This document shows positions 53,006 through 61,662 of a DNA stretch of 64,000 nucleotides, piece after piece. Within the stretch, counting starts at the first letter, position 1. Every line of letters begins with the position of its first letter. The stretch lies in assembly GCA_040768445.1 (NCBI GenBank), contig JAXGMV010000001.1, forward strand, positions 2,604,001 to 2,668,000. Direction: 5' to 3'. The DNA is from JAXGMV01 sp040768445 (lineage in GTDB: Bacteria > Chloroflexota > Anaerolineae > Anaerolineales > Anaerolineaceae). A model generated the notes under the pieces. It did no database searches and was not told the DNA's origin. It saw only the letters and a program-made list of their open reading frames with translations. The translations under genes and the position numbers were made by a program.

Positions 53006-53938
53006 ATGAAAGAGATATCAATTGCTCTTGGCGGAGGCGGTTATAAGGGAGTAGCCCATATTGGTGTATTGAGAGCCCTTGAAAAGGCTGGGTATAGAAT
53101 AAAAGCCATTGCTGGTACCAGTATCGGCGGCCTGATCGGTGCAGTTTATGCTGCGGGCTATGACACCTATCAACTCGAAAACCTGGTCAAAAACCTTGAT
53201 CAATCAAAGTTATTCTCTCGGGCTCATGGTGATGGTCCATCCATCATGGGTTTGAAAGGTGTATCAGATATCCTTATTGAAACACTGGGCGATGTCCATT
53301 TCAAAGACTTAAAAATTCCATTTGCCTGCACAAGCGTAGATATTGACACCGGTCAGGAATACAGTATGAATGCTGGCCGTGTTAGTGACGCAGTGCTGGC
53401 AACAATAGCCATCCCGGGCATATTTCCACCTAAGGTTATTAATGGCAAATCGTTGGTTGATGGTGCTACCCTGGACCCGGTCCCGGTTTTGTTAGCACGG
53501 TGGTTGTCACCCACAATACCATTAGTTGCTGTATGTCTTCATCCTGTCCCGCAGGAGTGGCAGACTTTGTCAAGCCCTTCATTACCAATGGCATCCAACA
53601 TACCAGGTATTGTTATTGAGCAATTTTCACGACTCAGAATTGCACAGGCTTTTACTGTATTTACTAAATCAATAGATATCACTTCAAGGATGCTCGCAGA
53701 AATCAGGATGCAAATAGAGGAACCGGATGTTATTTTGAGGCCTGATGTTGATCGTTTCGGCTTGCTTGAAGTTGTTGAACCTGGCGAGCTGATTTTGGCA
53801 GGTGAAACCGTAGTTGAAAATTCATTGGCACGAATTGAAAAAACTTCTTCCTTTCCCAACACTATTTTAAGAAGATTTAAACCAAAAAATCGACCCGAAG
53901 ATATCATACAAACACAGCAGCTAAAAGAACAAGTGTGA
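53006..53938 (+). CDS. Patatin-like phospholipase
   Basis: GGAG 9 nt upstream sets the start at 53006, giving 310 residues. The serine hydrolase has the oxyanion GGGGYKG (9-15), nucleophile elbow GTSIG (Ser39) and the catalytic Asp in VDGATLDPVPV, the complete patatin dyad. It resembles bacterial RssA/YchK-like members that act on lysophospholipids or other acyl esters. It has no signal peptide. A small two-TM protein and an esterase follow in the same orientation, so this may be a lipid-turnover operon. Confidence 0.93.
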   Translation: MKEISIALGGGGYKGVAHIGVLRALEKAGYRIKAIAGTSIGGLIGAVYAAGYDTYQLENLVKNLDQSKLFSRAHGDGPSIMGLKGVSDILIETLGDVHFKDLKIPFACTSVDIDTGQEYSMNAGRVSDAVLATIAIPGIFPPKVINGKSLVDGATLDPVPVLLARWLSPTIPLVAVCLHPVPQEWQTLSSPSLPMASNIPGIVIEQFSRLRIAQAFTVFTKSIDITSRMLAEIRMQIEEPDVILRPDVDRFGLLEVVEPGELILAGETVVENSLARIEKTSSFPNTILRRFKPKNRPEDIIQTQQLKEQV

Positions 53939-53939
53939 T

Positions 53940-54173
53940 TTGAAGGAAAAGTTATTTGATCCAAAGAAATATGCTCGTCAAACGCACATCCGGCTTATCC
54001 TCGGAGTGTTGCTCATCATATTAATCATTGGGCCATTGATTATTAACGCAATCTATGGGAAAAATGCTGCTCTCAGCTCGTTACTATGCATGGGCGGCGC
54101 CTTGATACCAATCGCAGTAATATACATCAGCTTATTTGTGTTAGATTGGGTACTAAAAAGGAGAAATGACTGA
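53940..54173 (+). CDS. Small two-TM hypothetical protein (TTG start)
   Basis: This 77-residue frame begins at TTG (53940) one base after the patatin stop and overlaps the esterase start by 8 bp. It has two hydrophobic segments (ILGVLLIILIIGPLIINAIY and SLLCMGGALIPIAVIYISLFVL) and a basic C-terminus. The close packing argues that it is real; no family is recognised and no ribosome-binding site is obvious. Confidence 0.65.
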   Translation: MKEKLFDPKKYARQTHIRLILGVLLIILIIGPLIINAIYGKNAALSSLLCMGGALIPIAVIYISLFVLDWVLKRRND

Positions 54174-54819
54174 TACGGCGACTCAGACTCTATTGATCGA
54201 AAACCAGATTATTCGCATTAAACAAGCTTCGACCTACCCTGCTGATGCGATTGTATTATTGCATGGATACACAGGCAACGAAAACTCAATGGACATTTTC
54301 CACAACAAAATTCCGGCAAGTTTTGCATGTCTTAGTCCGCGTGCATTTTTTCAAGTCGGCAGTGGGCAATATTCATGGATTGACCCTGATTTTTCTCGAG
54401 CAGATCGCTCATCTGTAGGCTCCTATGTTGAAGCAGCAAAACAGGTTAACCAGTATCTCAAAAGCTGGACATCCCACCTCAATGGCAAAGCACTAAAACT
54501 TCATCTTGCAGGGTTCAGCCAGGGTGCAGCCCTTGCTTATGTTTTATTAGCATTGTATCCACAAAATTTTGAGAGGATTATTGGCCTTTCTGGTTTTTTG
54601 CCAGAAGGGTATACGAATCTCTTATCATCAATAAAACTATCATCCAACAAGATATTTATATCTCACGGCAATAAAGATAAGATTATTCCAATTGAAATGG
54701 GTCAGGAAGCTGCTGACGTCTTAAGAAAAGCAGGTGCTAACGTTGTTTATTGCGAAGACCAGGTACAGCATAAGTTGAGTTTAGCCTGTTTTAAATCCCT
54801 CGGCGTTTTTCTATCTTAA
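54166..54819 (+). CDS. Alpha/beta hydrolase, carboxylesterase/phospholipase-like
   Basis: The 217-residue protein has the nucleophile elbow GFSQG (Ser118) and an oxyanion loop LLHGYTGNE (31-39), with a downstream Asp in SHGNKDKIIP and a His in VQHKLS completing the triad. It belongs to the small carboxylesterase (YpfH, Abhydrolase_2) group. It overlaps the small membrane protein by 8 bp and is followed convergently by the SH3 protein. Substrate unknown. Confidence 0.88.
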   Translation: MTDTATQTLLIENQIIRIKQASTYPADAIVLLHGYTGNENSMDIFHNKIPASFACLSPRAFFQVGSGQYSWIDPDFSRADRSSVGSYVEAAKQVNQYLKSWTSHLNGKALKLHLAGFSQGAALAYVLLALYPQNFERIIGLSGFLPEGYTNLLSSIKLSSNKIFISHGNKDKIIPIEMGQEAADVLRKAGANVVYCEDQVQHKLSLACFKSLGVFLS

Positions 54820-54833
54820 TTGATTACCGGCAG

Positions 54834-55457
54834 TTATTTTCCCTGGGCAAGAGTGAATAAACCAATAAAAGCGCCAATTGAAAACAAGGCAATGATTACT
54901 AATCCCATCGGTAACCCGTCCGTACCACTCCACTCAGCGGCTTCGTAGGTTGGGATATTGATTGGTGCCGGCTCCGTGAAAGTAGGCAGCCTGGTGGGCA
55001 TAACAGTAACAATGAACTGTGCCGCAAGTGTCGGATCAATCGTATTAGTAAAGAGAGGTGTTGGCGTTGGGGGTGGTTCAACAATCGGTAAGACAGCGCC
55101 AGGCGATAAGTTCACAAAAGGAGAGTAAACCCATGCTTCTCCACCCGTCACACCAGGGTATTCGATCAAAATCCAATCACCGCCAGTGGATTTACCAATG
55201 GCCGGCAGTGTTTGTCCTTTCAACATCACCCCCACCTTGGTATAAAAAATTCCGGGGCCGGATCGGACATTAATGACCGGTTCGCCATCTTCTCTGACAG
55301 TCACAATTGGTCCTTGAGGTGTCCCTGTTACAGTAGGGATAGCAACAGTCGGCTGTTGATTCTCAGACACGGCCTGCACTGTCAGAACTGAATTAAGTGC
55401 AATCAATCCCAGCGCCAGGATAATTATGAGCATTGCTGCTGCCATTTTGCGATGCAT
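54834..55457 (-). CDS. Membrane-anchored protein with bacterial SH3 domain
   Basis: The 207-residue protein has an N-terminal signal or anchor (AAAMLIIILALGLIALNSVLTV), an SH3b domain (VINVRSGPGIFYTKVGVMLKG...AWVYSPFVNL, about 55-125), a Pro/Thr linker, and a C-terminal membrane segment (LVIIALFSIGAFIGLFTLAQGK). The SH3b domain probably binds the wall. Two membrane segments place the domain outside. It is divergent from the zinc-ribbon gene across 52 bp. Confidence 0.85.
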   Translation of the reverse strand: MHRKMAAAMLIIILALGLIALNSVLTVQAVSENQQPTVAIPTVTGTPQGPIVTVREDGEPVINVRSGPGIFYTKVGVMLKGQTLPAIGKSTGGDWILIEYPGVTGGEAWVYSPFVNLSPGAVLPIVEPPPTPTPLFTNTIDPTLAAQFIVTVMPTRLPTFTEPAPINIPTYEAAEWSGTDGLPMGLVIIALFSIGAFIGLFTLAQGK

Positions 55458-55473
55458 ACATTCTCCAAACTAA

Positions 55474-55502
55474 TTGTGTACGGGTGTTTTTCTGATTATA
55501 AT
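55474..55502 (+). promoter_or_regulatory. Promoter predicting a leaderless mRNA for the zinc-ribbon gene
   Basis: TTGTGT (55474-55479) and consensus TATAAT (55497-55502) are spaced exactly 17 nt. Transcription should begin at or next to 55509-55510, where the ATG stands, leaving no room for a ribosome-binding site. Confidence 0.6.
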
Positions 55503-55509
55503 CTAACTT

Positions 55510-56094
55510 ATGGAACAAAAATTTTTCTACGGCGATGTTACTCCTGAGGATTTTTCCAGGAGTCTTTATGCACACTTTCACCGGGGAAACTACCAGGTGC
55601 AGCAAATTGGCAGGGATCAGAAAATCCTTGTTCAAATAGCCTCAACTCGCTACACAACCTCTGGCGGTAGAACTGCCCTGACAGTCAACCTCGAAAAGGT
55701 GGAGGACGGTGTGCTGGTTCAGCTGGGTCAACAAGCCTGGTTGGGCATTGCTGCAAGTCTTGGCAGATCAGCCCTCTCTGCACTGAAAAATCCTCTCAGC
55801 CTTATCGGAAACCTTGATGATATTGCACAAGATTTTGAGTCACTGGGTTTAAGTGATGAGATCTGGACAGTGATTGAATCAACTGCTCGGGCAAAAAACG
55901 CTGGACAACAGCTTTCTGAGCGTCTGCGCAGGATCACCTGTGGATACTGTGGTTCAGCAAATCCAATTGGTGAATCGCGCTGCATCGCATGTGGCGCACC
56001 ACTCGGAGATGAGCAGCCAGTTACCTGCCCAAAATGCGGATATGTGTTATCTGAGGGTGAGAAAATCTGCCCAAATTGTGGTCATGTCAGATAA
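55510..56094 (+). CDS. Double zinc-ribbon protein
   Basis: The 194-residue protein has a novel N-terminal domain of about 130 residues (EQKFFYGDVTPEDFSRSLYAHFHRGNY onward) and a C-terminal pair of zinc ribbons: CGYCGSANPIGESRCIACGAPLG and CPKCGYVLSEGEKICPNCGHVR. The N-terminal part resembles uncharacterised proteins that precede such ribbons. Its start has no Shine-Dalgarno site and sits at the predicted transcription start. It ends 89 bp before the P1 peptidase. Function unknown. Confidence 0.75.
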   Translation: MEQKFFYGDVTPEDFSRSLYAHFHRGNYQVQQIGRDQKILVQIASTRYTTSGGRTALTVNLEKVEDGVLVQLGQQAWLGIAASLGRSALSALKNPLSLIGNLDDIAQDFESLGLSDEIWTVIESTARAKNAGQQLSERLRRITCGYCGSANPIGESRCIACGAPLGDEQPVTCPKCGYVLSEGEKICPNCGHVR

Positions 56095-56183
56095 CGATTA
56101 GAACCAAATCTCAATTTGTACCAGGGACGGAAAACCGAGATTTCTATCTTCAATTAGAAAATATTGTCACGAAGGAGTATCAA

Positions 56184-57221
56184 TTGGCAAAATCCTTAAG
56201 AAATTCCATTACGGATGTGCCTGGTATTTTATTGGGTCATGCTCAAAATGAAAGTGCTTTGACTGGATGCAGTGTTGTTCTGTGTCCAAAGAATACAACG
56301 GCGGGTGTCGACCAGAGAGGTGGTGCGCCAGGTACCCGCGAGACCGACGCACTCCGCCCTATGCATGTTGTTAATGATGTCAATGCAATTTTCCTTTCTG
56401 GTGGCTCTGCTTTTGGTTTGGATGTTGGTTCTGGCATAATGAAATACCTCAACGAGAGAAATATCGGTTTCAATACCGGCACGGTAAAAGTACCTATTGT
56501 TGCTGGAACTATCCTTTTCGATCTTGCAATCGGTGACAGCAGTGTTAGACCAGATGCTGATATGGGATACCAGGCTTGTCTAAATGCTTCTTCTGATGAA
56601 ACCTCTCAAGGAAATATTGGTGCAGGCATGGGCGCCACAGTTGGGAAAATCCTTGGTGCCGGCAATGCCACAAAATCAGGCTTAGGGATGGCAAGCATGG
56701 ATGCTGGTGGCGGTATCATCGTTGCTGCTTGCATTGCTGTCAATGCATTTGGCGATGTCATTGACCCATTAACAAACTCGATTATCGCTGGATGTCGTTC
56801 AACCAGCATTGGACCGCTAAAATTTGGCAAGCCAGGTACTTATGCCAATACACTTGAGGTAATGAAATCATTCACAGGCAGACAAATCCTGAGATTGATG
56901 TCCAGCCAGAATACTGTCATCGGTGTTGTGGCAACCAATGCAAAATTATCCAAAGATCAGGCGAATAAACTGGCCCAGATGGCGCAGAATGGGTTGGCAA
57001 AATCAATTCGACCAGCCAATTTGATGGTTGATGGCGATACAGTGTTCGCTTTGGCAACCAACAGGCGTCCCGCTGACATCAACCTTGTCGGCGCAATCGC
57101 TGCAGAGGTGGTGGCACAGGCAGTAGTTAATGCAGTCAAGGCCGCCGAACCGGCTGGAGGTCTACCATGTGCGGCTTCATTTGTAGCCAATGCTTCTAAC
57201 AGAAACAATTATGGAGGCTAA
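56184..57221 (+). CDS. P1 family peptidase (DmpA-type Ntn hydrolase)
   Basis: The frame could extend to 56076, but AAGGAG six to eight bases ahead of the TTG at 56184 marks the start, giving 345 residues. Family marks are TDVPGILLGHAQ, GAPGTRETDALRP, FLSGGSAFGLDVGSG, GNIGAGMGATVGKILGAG and GGGIIVAACIAVNAFGDVIDP, as in the DmpA/BapA group. Those enzymes process themselves before an N-terminal Ser or Thr nucleophile and cut short or beta-peptides. It lies 3 nt before the PRPP synthetase. Confidence 0.87.
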   Translation: MAKSLRNSITDVPGILLGHAQNESALTGCSVVLCPKNTTAGVDQRGGAPGTRETDALRPMHVVNDVNAIFLSGGSAFGLDVGSGIMKYLNERNIGFNTGTVKVPIVAGTILFDLAIGDSSVRPDADMGYQACLNASSDETSQGNIGAGMGATVGKILGAGNATKSGLGMASMDAGGGIIVAACIAVNAFGDVIDPLTNSIIAGCRSTSIGPLKFGKPGTYANTLEVMKSFTGRQILRLMSSQNTVIGVVATNAKLSKDQANKLAQMAQNGLAKSIRPANLMVDGDTVFALATNRRPADINLVGAIAAEVVAQAVVNAVKAAEPAGGLPCAASFVANASNRNNYGG

Positions 57222-57224
57222 GAG

Positions 57225-58175
57225 ATGGCTGATCACCCATTAAGGATATTCACTGGATGTGCACATGTAGGTCTGGCACAAGAAATTGCTGACATCCTTG
57301 GCGTGCCATTGGGATTATCAACAACCACAAAATTACCAGACAGCGAAACATTTGTCATGGTCGATGAGGTCGTACGAGAACAGGACATATTCATTGTGCA
57401 GTCTTGTCCCGCACCAGTCAATGATTACCTGATGGAACTCGTTTTATACATTGACGCTTTCAGGCGTGCAAGCGCCCACTCCATTACCGCAGTCATCCCC
57501 TATTTTCCCTATGCCAGGCAGGAACGGATGTCAAAAGGGAGAGAAGCAATCAGCGCCAGGGTTGTTGCAAACATTTTGGAAATGATCGGTGTTAGCCGGG
57601 TGATTTTTGTTGACATTCACAACCGTGCAATTCAGGGCTTTTTCAATGTTCCGGTAGACCCCATTACCGCGCTGCCAGTTTTATCAAATTATTTTCGCTC
57701 ACCAAAGTTTGCCAATGCAGCAATTGTCAGCCCCGACGTCGGTAGGGCAACACTTGCAGGGAAATATGCCGAAACGTTGAATTTACCCCTTGTTGTCATG
57801 CATAAGAGGCGCTCTTCCTTTCAAAGTACTACGACCACTCATGTCGTTGGTGACATCAAAGGACGGCAGCCAATCATCATTGACGACATCATTGCCAGCG
57901 GCAGTGTTTTAAAACAAATTGATGCACTATATAATGCCGGCGCTGAAGGTAAAGCGTATTTCGCAATCACTCACGGTGTACTTCTACCGCCAGCTGCGAA
58001 ATATCTTGTTGATGACGACCGCATTGAAAAACTGGTGGTTACCAACACCTTGCCTGTTCATCCTGAAATCTTTTCTGAAAAAGTTGAGGTTTTGAGCATT
58101 GCCGGGTTACTTGCTGATGTAATTAAAAAGATCCACAGCGGAAAGAGTATTTCCAACAGCGCTGTAATAAGTTGA
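57225..58175 (+). CDS. prs: Ribose-phosphate pyrophosphokinase (PRPP synthetase)
   Basis: The 316-residue protein matches PRPP synthetases: KLPDSETFVMVDEVVREQDIFIVQSCPAPVNDYLMELV, RRASAHSITAVIPYFPYARQERM, the ribose-phosphate binding region HNRAIQGFFNVPVDPITALP, VSPDVGRA and the PRPP loop IIIDDIIASGSVLKQ. The loop deviates from the usual DD-x-x-D/S-T-G/A-G-T form (IASGS here). PRPP feeds nucleotides, histidine and the phosphoribosyl transferase at 7142. It may be co-transcribed with the P1 peptidase. Confidence 0.88.
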   Translation: MADHPLRIFTGCAHVGLAQEIADILGVPLGLSTTTKLPDSETFVMVDEVVREQDIFIVQSCPAPVNDYLMELVLYIDAFRRASAHSITAVIPYFPYARQERMSKGREAISARVVANILEMIGVSRVIFVDIHNRAIQGFFNVPVDPITALPVLSNYFRSPKFANAAIVSPDVGRATLAGKYAETLNLPLVVMHKRRSSFQSTTTTHVVGDIKGRQPIIIDDIIASGSVLKQIDALYNAGAEGKAYFAITHGVLLPPAAKYLVDDDRIEKLVVTNTLPVHPEIFSEKVEVLSIAGLLADVIKKIHSGKSISNSAVIS

Positions 58176-58275
58176 TCGAAATCTTCTTAATAAGCGCTCA
58201 TCTCAACATCCAATTCAGATATTTAACTCTTATTCTTAATATTTTGGATGTAGCTATTTATTGATAAGATTATAG

Positions 58276-58992
58276 ATGACCGAGTTTAATGATGACCTTG
58301 ATAGCTTGATCATTTACGAGGATAAAAACATCCTTGTGGTCAATAAACCATCAGGTCTGCTGACAATTAAAGATGGGTATGATCCTTTCCTCCCAAATCT
58401 GTATGACATTCTAATTGCCAATTATCAAAAACTTTGGGCCGTTCACCGCCTGGATAAAGAGACCAGTGGTGTACTTGTCTTCGCAAAATCAGCTGACGCA
58501 CACAGGTTTCTCAACACACAATTTGACAACCGATTGATTAGCAAATCATATAACGCTATCGTACATGGTGTCCCAGAATGGGAAGAGAAAACCATAGACT
58601 CATACTTAAAAGTCAATGGTGATAGAAAACATCGTACGGTTGTGCATCCTGAGGGAAAGAAGGCTGTCACAAACGCCAGGATCGAAAGCACATTTTCAGG
58701 ATTATCTTACCTGGTTGTCAAACCAAAAACCGGCTACACGCATCAAATTAGAGCGCACCTGGCTTCTAACGGCTACCCAATTATTGGAGATGTCTTATAC
58801 ACACCCATCGCCGAACGAATTCATCCGATCGAGATTAACTACACTATCCCAAACATAGATCCTGCCAGGCTGTATCTTCATGCACGCTCAATAACATTCA
58901 TTCATCCATCCAACCGTGATACGATGACATTTACCGCGCCTTTCGATAACCATTTTTTAACTGCCCGTCAGCTATTTCACCTTATTGAATAA
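58276..58992 (+). CDS. RluA-family pseudouridine synthase
   Basis: The 238-residue protein has the RluA catalytic motif HRLDKETSGVLVFAKS (Asp60), an opening YEDKNILVVNKPSGLLT and the C-terminal VVKPKTGYTHQIRAHLASNGYPIIGD. It lacks the S4 domain of longer members, like RluA or RsuA-type tRNA/rRNA enzymes. It isomerises uridine to pseudouridine in RNA; the target base cannot be read from the sequence. It converges on hppA. Confidence 0.93.
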   Translation: MTEFNDDLDSLIIYEDKNILVVNKPSGLLTIKDGYDPFLPNLYDILIANYQKLWAVHRLDKETSGVLVFAKSADAHRFLNTQFDNRLISKSYNAIVHGVPEWEEKTIDSYLKVNGDRKHRTVVHPEGKKAVTNARIESTFSGLSYLVVKPKTGYTHQIRAHLASNGYPIIGDVLYTPIAERIHPIEINYTIPNIDPARLYLHARSITFIHPSNRDTMTFTAPFDNHFLTARQLFHLIE

Positions 58993-59023
58993 AAAAAGCC
59001 GCAGGGATGTTCTCCTGCGGCTT
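58991..59023 (-). terminator. Intrinsic terminator of hppA (possibly bidirectional)
   Basis: AAGCCGCAGG (58996-59005) and CCTGCGGCTT (59014-59023) form a perfect 10-bp stem with an 8-nt loop. On the minus strand it ends in seven U, so it is strong for hppA. For the convergent pseudouridine synthase gene the T-run is weak. Confidence 0.85.
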
Positions 59024-59044
59024 GCTTCTGAATGTTCTGATTGA

Positions 59045-61351
59045 TTATTCGATATCGGGAACGGGCTTATTGCTTTCTTTGATAGCCCAAACCGTCGCAC
59101 CTAATAGAACAGCTACGATAATCCAGCCTACAACACCAAGCTGCTCATACTTAACAATCACAGGCGCTGCCAGCAGGGAAACCATGTTGACAACCTTAAT
59201 CATTGGATTCAAAGCCGGGCCTGCAGTGTCCTTCAGTGGGTCACCAACAGTATCACCGACAACACCCGCTTTGTGCCTCTCAGAGCCTTTGCCAGTATTA
59301 TTTGCGATATCACGCGGTTCATCTTCAATTGCCTTCTTGGCATTATCCCAAGCGCCGCCGGCATTTGACATGAACACCGCCAACAACTGGCCACTGACAA
59401 TCACACCTGCCAGGAATCCACCCAACGCTTCAACCCTGAGAACCATACCAACCAAAAGCGGTAGAACTACAGAGATGATTGCCAGCGGTATCAATTCCTT
59501 CTGAGCAGACAAGGTTGAGATCTGAACCACCCTGGCATAATCCGGCGTCTTTGTTCCTTCCATAATGCCTGGAATTCTGAACTGTTTACGAACTTCCTCG
59601 ACGATAAGTCCAGCTGCCCGTGAAACTGCCTGAATGGATAAGGCGCTGAACAACCAGGGTAACGCACCGCCAAGCAGCAATCCAACAAAAACACGTGTGC
59701 TGGATACCCTGATATCTTCCATAACCGGCACACCAAGCTGGGCTTGCACCCTGGCGACATCTGTAATGTAGGATGCAAACAAAGAGACTGCTGCAATTAC
59801 TGCCGAAGCAATTGCAATACCCTTGGTGATAGCCTTGGTTGTATTCCCAACAGCGTCCAGGTCAGCCATGATCTGACGCGCTTTTTTGGTTTCTTCATCG
59901 TCCATATCATGCCATGACATCTCGCCAATGCCGTTTGCATTGTCAGAGATCGGTCCATATGAATCCATGGCGACATTGTTACCGGTGTGACTCAGCATAC
60001 CAATACCGATCATTGCAACTGCATATAACACGTACAAAGGATTTGGCTCATTGCCATAAATGAGCAGTGCCAGGATAAAAGAGATCACGATCGCAACCAA
60101 AGCCCAAACACTGGAAATCATGCCAACTGATAAGCCAGACAAGATTGTGGTAGCCGGGCCTGTCTTTGTTGCACGTACAATTTCCTTGACAGGTGGGTTT
60201 TTAGTTGCCGTAAAGTAGGAAGTTAGGGGATTAAACGCAACTGCCAGACCAACACCGATAGTTGTCAGTAGACCCAACTTCCATTCCTGTGCATAAGCAA
60301 TTGCGATGACAAATGACCACACGACTGTATTTACACTGGATACTTCATAGGACCGGAACATCGCTTCTTCGGCATCATGTGCCCGCAAGAATTTAATAGG
60401 GAAATTTGTCCATATTGGAACCGTAAATGTCCCAAGGATGGATGAAATCACACCAACAGCCCGGATAATGAGAGGGTAAACAATCCATTTCAGACTGTGT
60501 GTGGGATCAACGGAAACAAGCGCTAAACCCAGAATCAATGTTGATACGATTGTGACTTCATAACTCTCAAATATGTCTGCTGCCATGCCGGCGCAGTCCC
60601 CGACATTATCTCCAACCAGGTCAGCCACAACTGCCGCATTCCGTGGATCATCTTCGGGTATATCCTGTTCAACTTTTCCAACCAGGTCAGCACCAACATC
60701 AGCTGCTTTGGTGTAAATGCCGCCACCAACCCGCATGAAGAGCGCCAATAGCGTGCCGCCAAAACCGAAACCTAAGAGGGCATCAGGAGCAGCCCGTCCG
60801 AAAATGATGAAAATAATCGTGCCGCCAAAGAGTCCCAGTCCATCAGTTAGCATACCGGTGATCGTACCGGCATAATATGCAATGGACAGGGCTTCATTCA
60901 AGCTGCGCCGTGCTGCAGATGCTGCACGAACGTTGGCTTGAATTGCCATACGCATGCCAAGTTGACCAACAATTAGTGAGAAACTGGCACCAAGAATGAA
61001 TGCAACTGTTCTTCCAATTGCAATGATGATGGTTGTATTGTTTGGAAATTCTTCGAGTGCTTCTGCAGTAGGTGGAACAATATAAACACTTAAAAATAAG
61101 GCAACAGTCAATAATGCAATTGCTGGAAGAATTGTTTTTAATTGACGATTGAGGTAACTGTCTGCGCCGATCCTAATTGCATTCCAGACCTCTTGCATTT
61201 TTTCTGTGCCTTTGTCTTTGTTCAAGACATTACCGCGCAGAAGCCATGCATAAATCAAACTGATAAATGCTGTGACAACTACCATGATTATGGCGATTTG
61301 CTCAAAATCGTTTAAACCATGTCTTGCCAACCCAAACAAATTTAGATCCAT
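59045..61351 (-). CDS. hppA: Membrane-bound proton-translocating pyrophosphatase, K+-independent type
   Basis: The 768-residue pump has about 16 membrane segments. The pyrophosphate site is seen in DVGADLVGKVEQDIPEDDPRN and VADLVGDNVGDCAGMAADIFESYE, and HKAGVVGDTVGDPLKDTAGPA near the C-terminus. In GNTTKAITKG the residue after GNTT is Lys, the mark of K+-independent enzymes; K+-dependent Na+-pumps have Ala there. It couples PPi hydrolysis to H+ export. AGGAGG precedes the start. Confidence 0.96.
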   Translation of the reverse strand: MDLNLFGLARHGLNDFEQIAIIMVVVTAFISLIYAWLLRGNVLNKDKGTEKMQEVWNAIRIGADSYLNRQLKTILPAIALLTVALFLSVYIVPPTAEALEEFPNNTTIIIAIGRTVAFILGASFSLIVGQLGMRMAIQANVRAASAARRSLNEALSIAYYAGTITGMLTDGLGLFGGTIIFIIFGRAAPDALLGFGFGGTLLALFMRVGGGIYTKAADVGADLVGKVEQDIPEDDPRNAAVVADLVGDNVGDCAGMAADIFESYEVTIVSTLILGLALVSVDPTHSLKWIVYPLIIRAVGVISSILGTFTVPIWTNFPIKFLRAHDAEEAMFRSYEVSSVNTVVWSFVIAIAYAQEWKLGLLTTIGVGLAVAFNPLTSYFTATKNPPVKEIVRATKTGPATTILSGLSVGMISSVWALVAIVISFILALLIYGNEPNPLYVLYAVAMIGIGMLSHTGNNVAMDSYGPISDNANGIGEMSWHDMDDEETKKARQIMADLDAVGNTTKAITKGIAIASAVIAAVSLFASYITDVARVQAQLGVPVMEDIRVSSTRVFVGLLLGGALPWLFSALSIQAVSRAAGLIVEEVRKQFRIPGIMEGTKTPDYARVVQISTLSAQKELIPLAIISVVLPLLVGMVLRVEALGGFLAGVIVSGQLLAVFMSNAGGAWDNAKKAIEDEPRDIANNTGKGSERHKAGVVGDTVGDPLKDTAGPALNPMIKVVNMVSLLAAPVIVKYEQLGVVGWIIVAVLLGATVWAIKESNKPVPDIE

Positions 61352-61437
61352 CTTTCTACCTCCTAATATAAATTTTCAGATTGCTAAACACTTTACCAAT
61401 TATGAAAATTTCACCCTTGTGAAGGCTATAAAACTTA

Positions 61438-61466
61438 AATTTAATGCAAACCTGCTGTCATGTCAA
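61438..61466 (-). promoter_or_regulatory. Candidate promoter of hppA
   Basis: On the minus strand a consensus TTGACA (61461-61466) and TAAATT (61438-61443) are spaced 17 nt. The leader to the hppA ATG at 61351 is about 80 nt. Confidence 0.5.
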
Positions 61467-61572
61467 TTTAATTTTGCCACCAATTTTTACAGCCTTAGAA
61501 ACTGTTAAATGTCGTTAAAATAAACGGTTATCATTACTATGACAACAAAAGTTGGTAAGATTTTGCTGCTGA

Positions 61573-61603
61573 CCTGCTCACAACCTGCTCACACCTGCTC
61601 ACA
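61573..61603 (+). repeat. Three phased direct repeats upstream of the sigma-factor promoter
   Basis: CCTGCTCACA occurs at 61573-61582, 61584-61593 and 61594-61603, so spacings are 11 and 10 bp, about one helical turn each. The last copy ends 8 bp before the -35 TTGACA, a usual place for an activator or repressor bound to one face of the DNA. Confidence 0.7.
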
Positions 61604-61611
61604 TTTGCCTA

Positions 61612-61641
61612 TTGACATTCATTATAAAAATGTTGTATAGT
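61612..61641 (+). promoter_or_regulatory. Promoter of the principal sigma-factor gene
   Basis: TTGACA (61612-61617), an exact consensus -35, and TATAGT (61636-61641) are 18 nt apart. Transcription would begin near 61648 and give a long leader of about 178 nt. Confidence 0.65.
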
Positions 61642-61662
61642 ATCGTCTGGTGAATTCTTCAT

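Noticed and set aside
53539..53964. Open frame of 141 codons on the minus strand
   Set aside because: Antisense to the patatin gene and lacking any recognisable domain.
59007..59504. Open frame of 165 codons on the plus strand
   Set aside because: It is antisense to hppA, is rich in Thr/Ser/Pro as such mirror frames often are, and has no family signature or start signal.
61573..61603. CRISPR array
   Set aside because: The repeats are only 10 bp with no spacers and no cas genes; they fit a promoter-proximal site instead.
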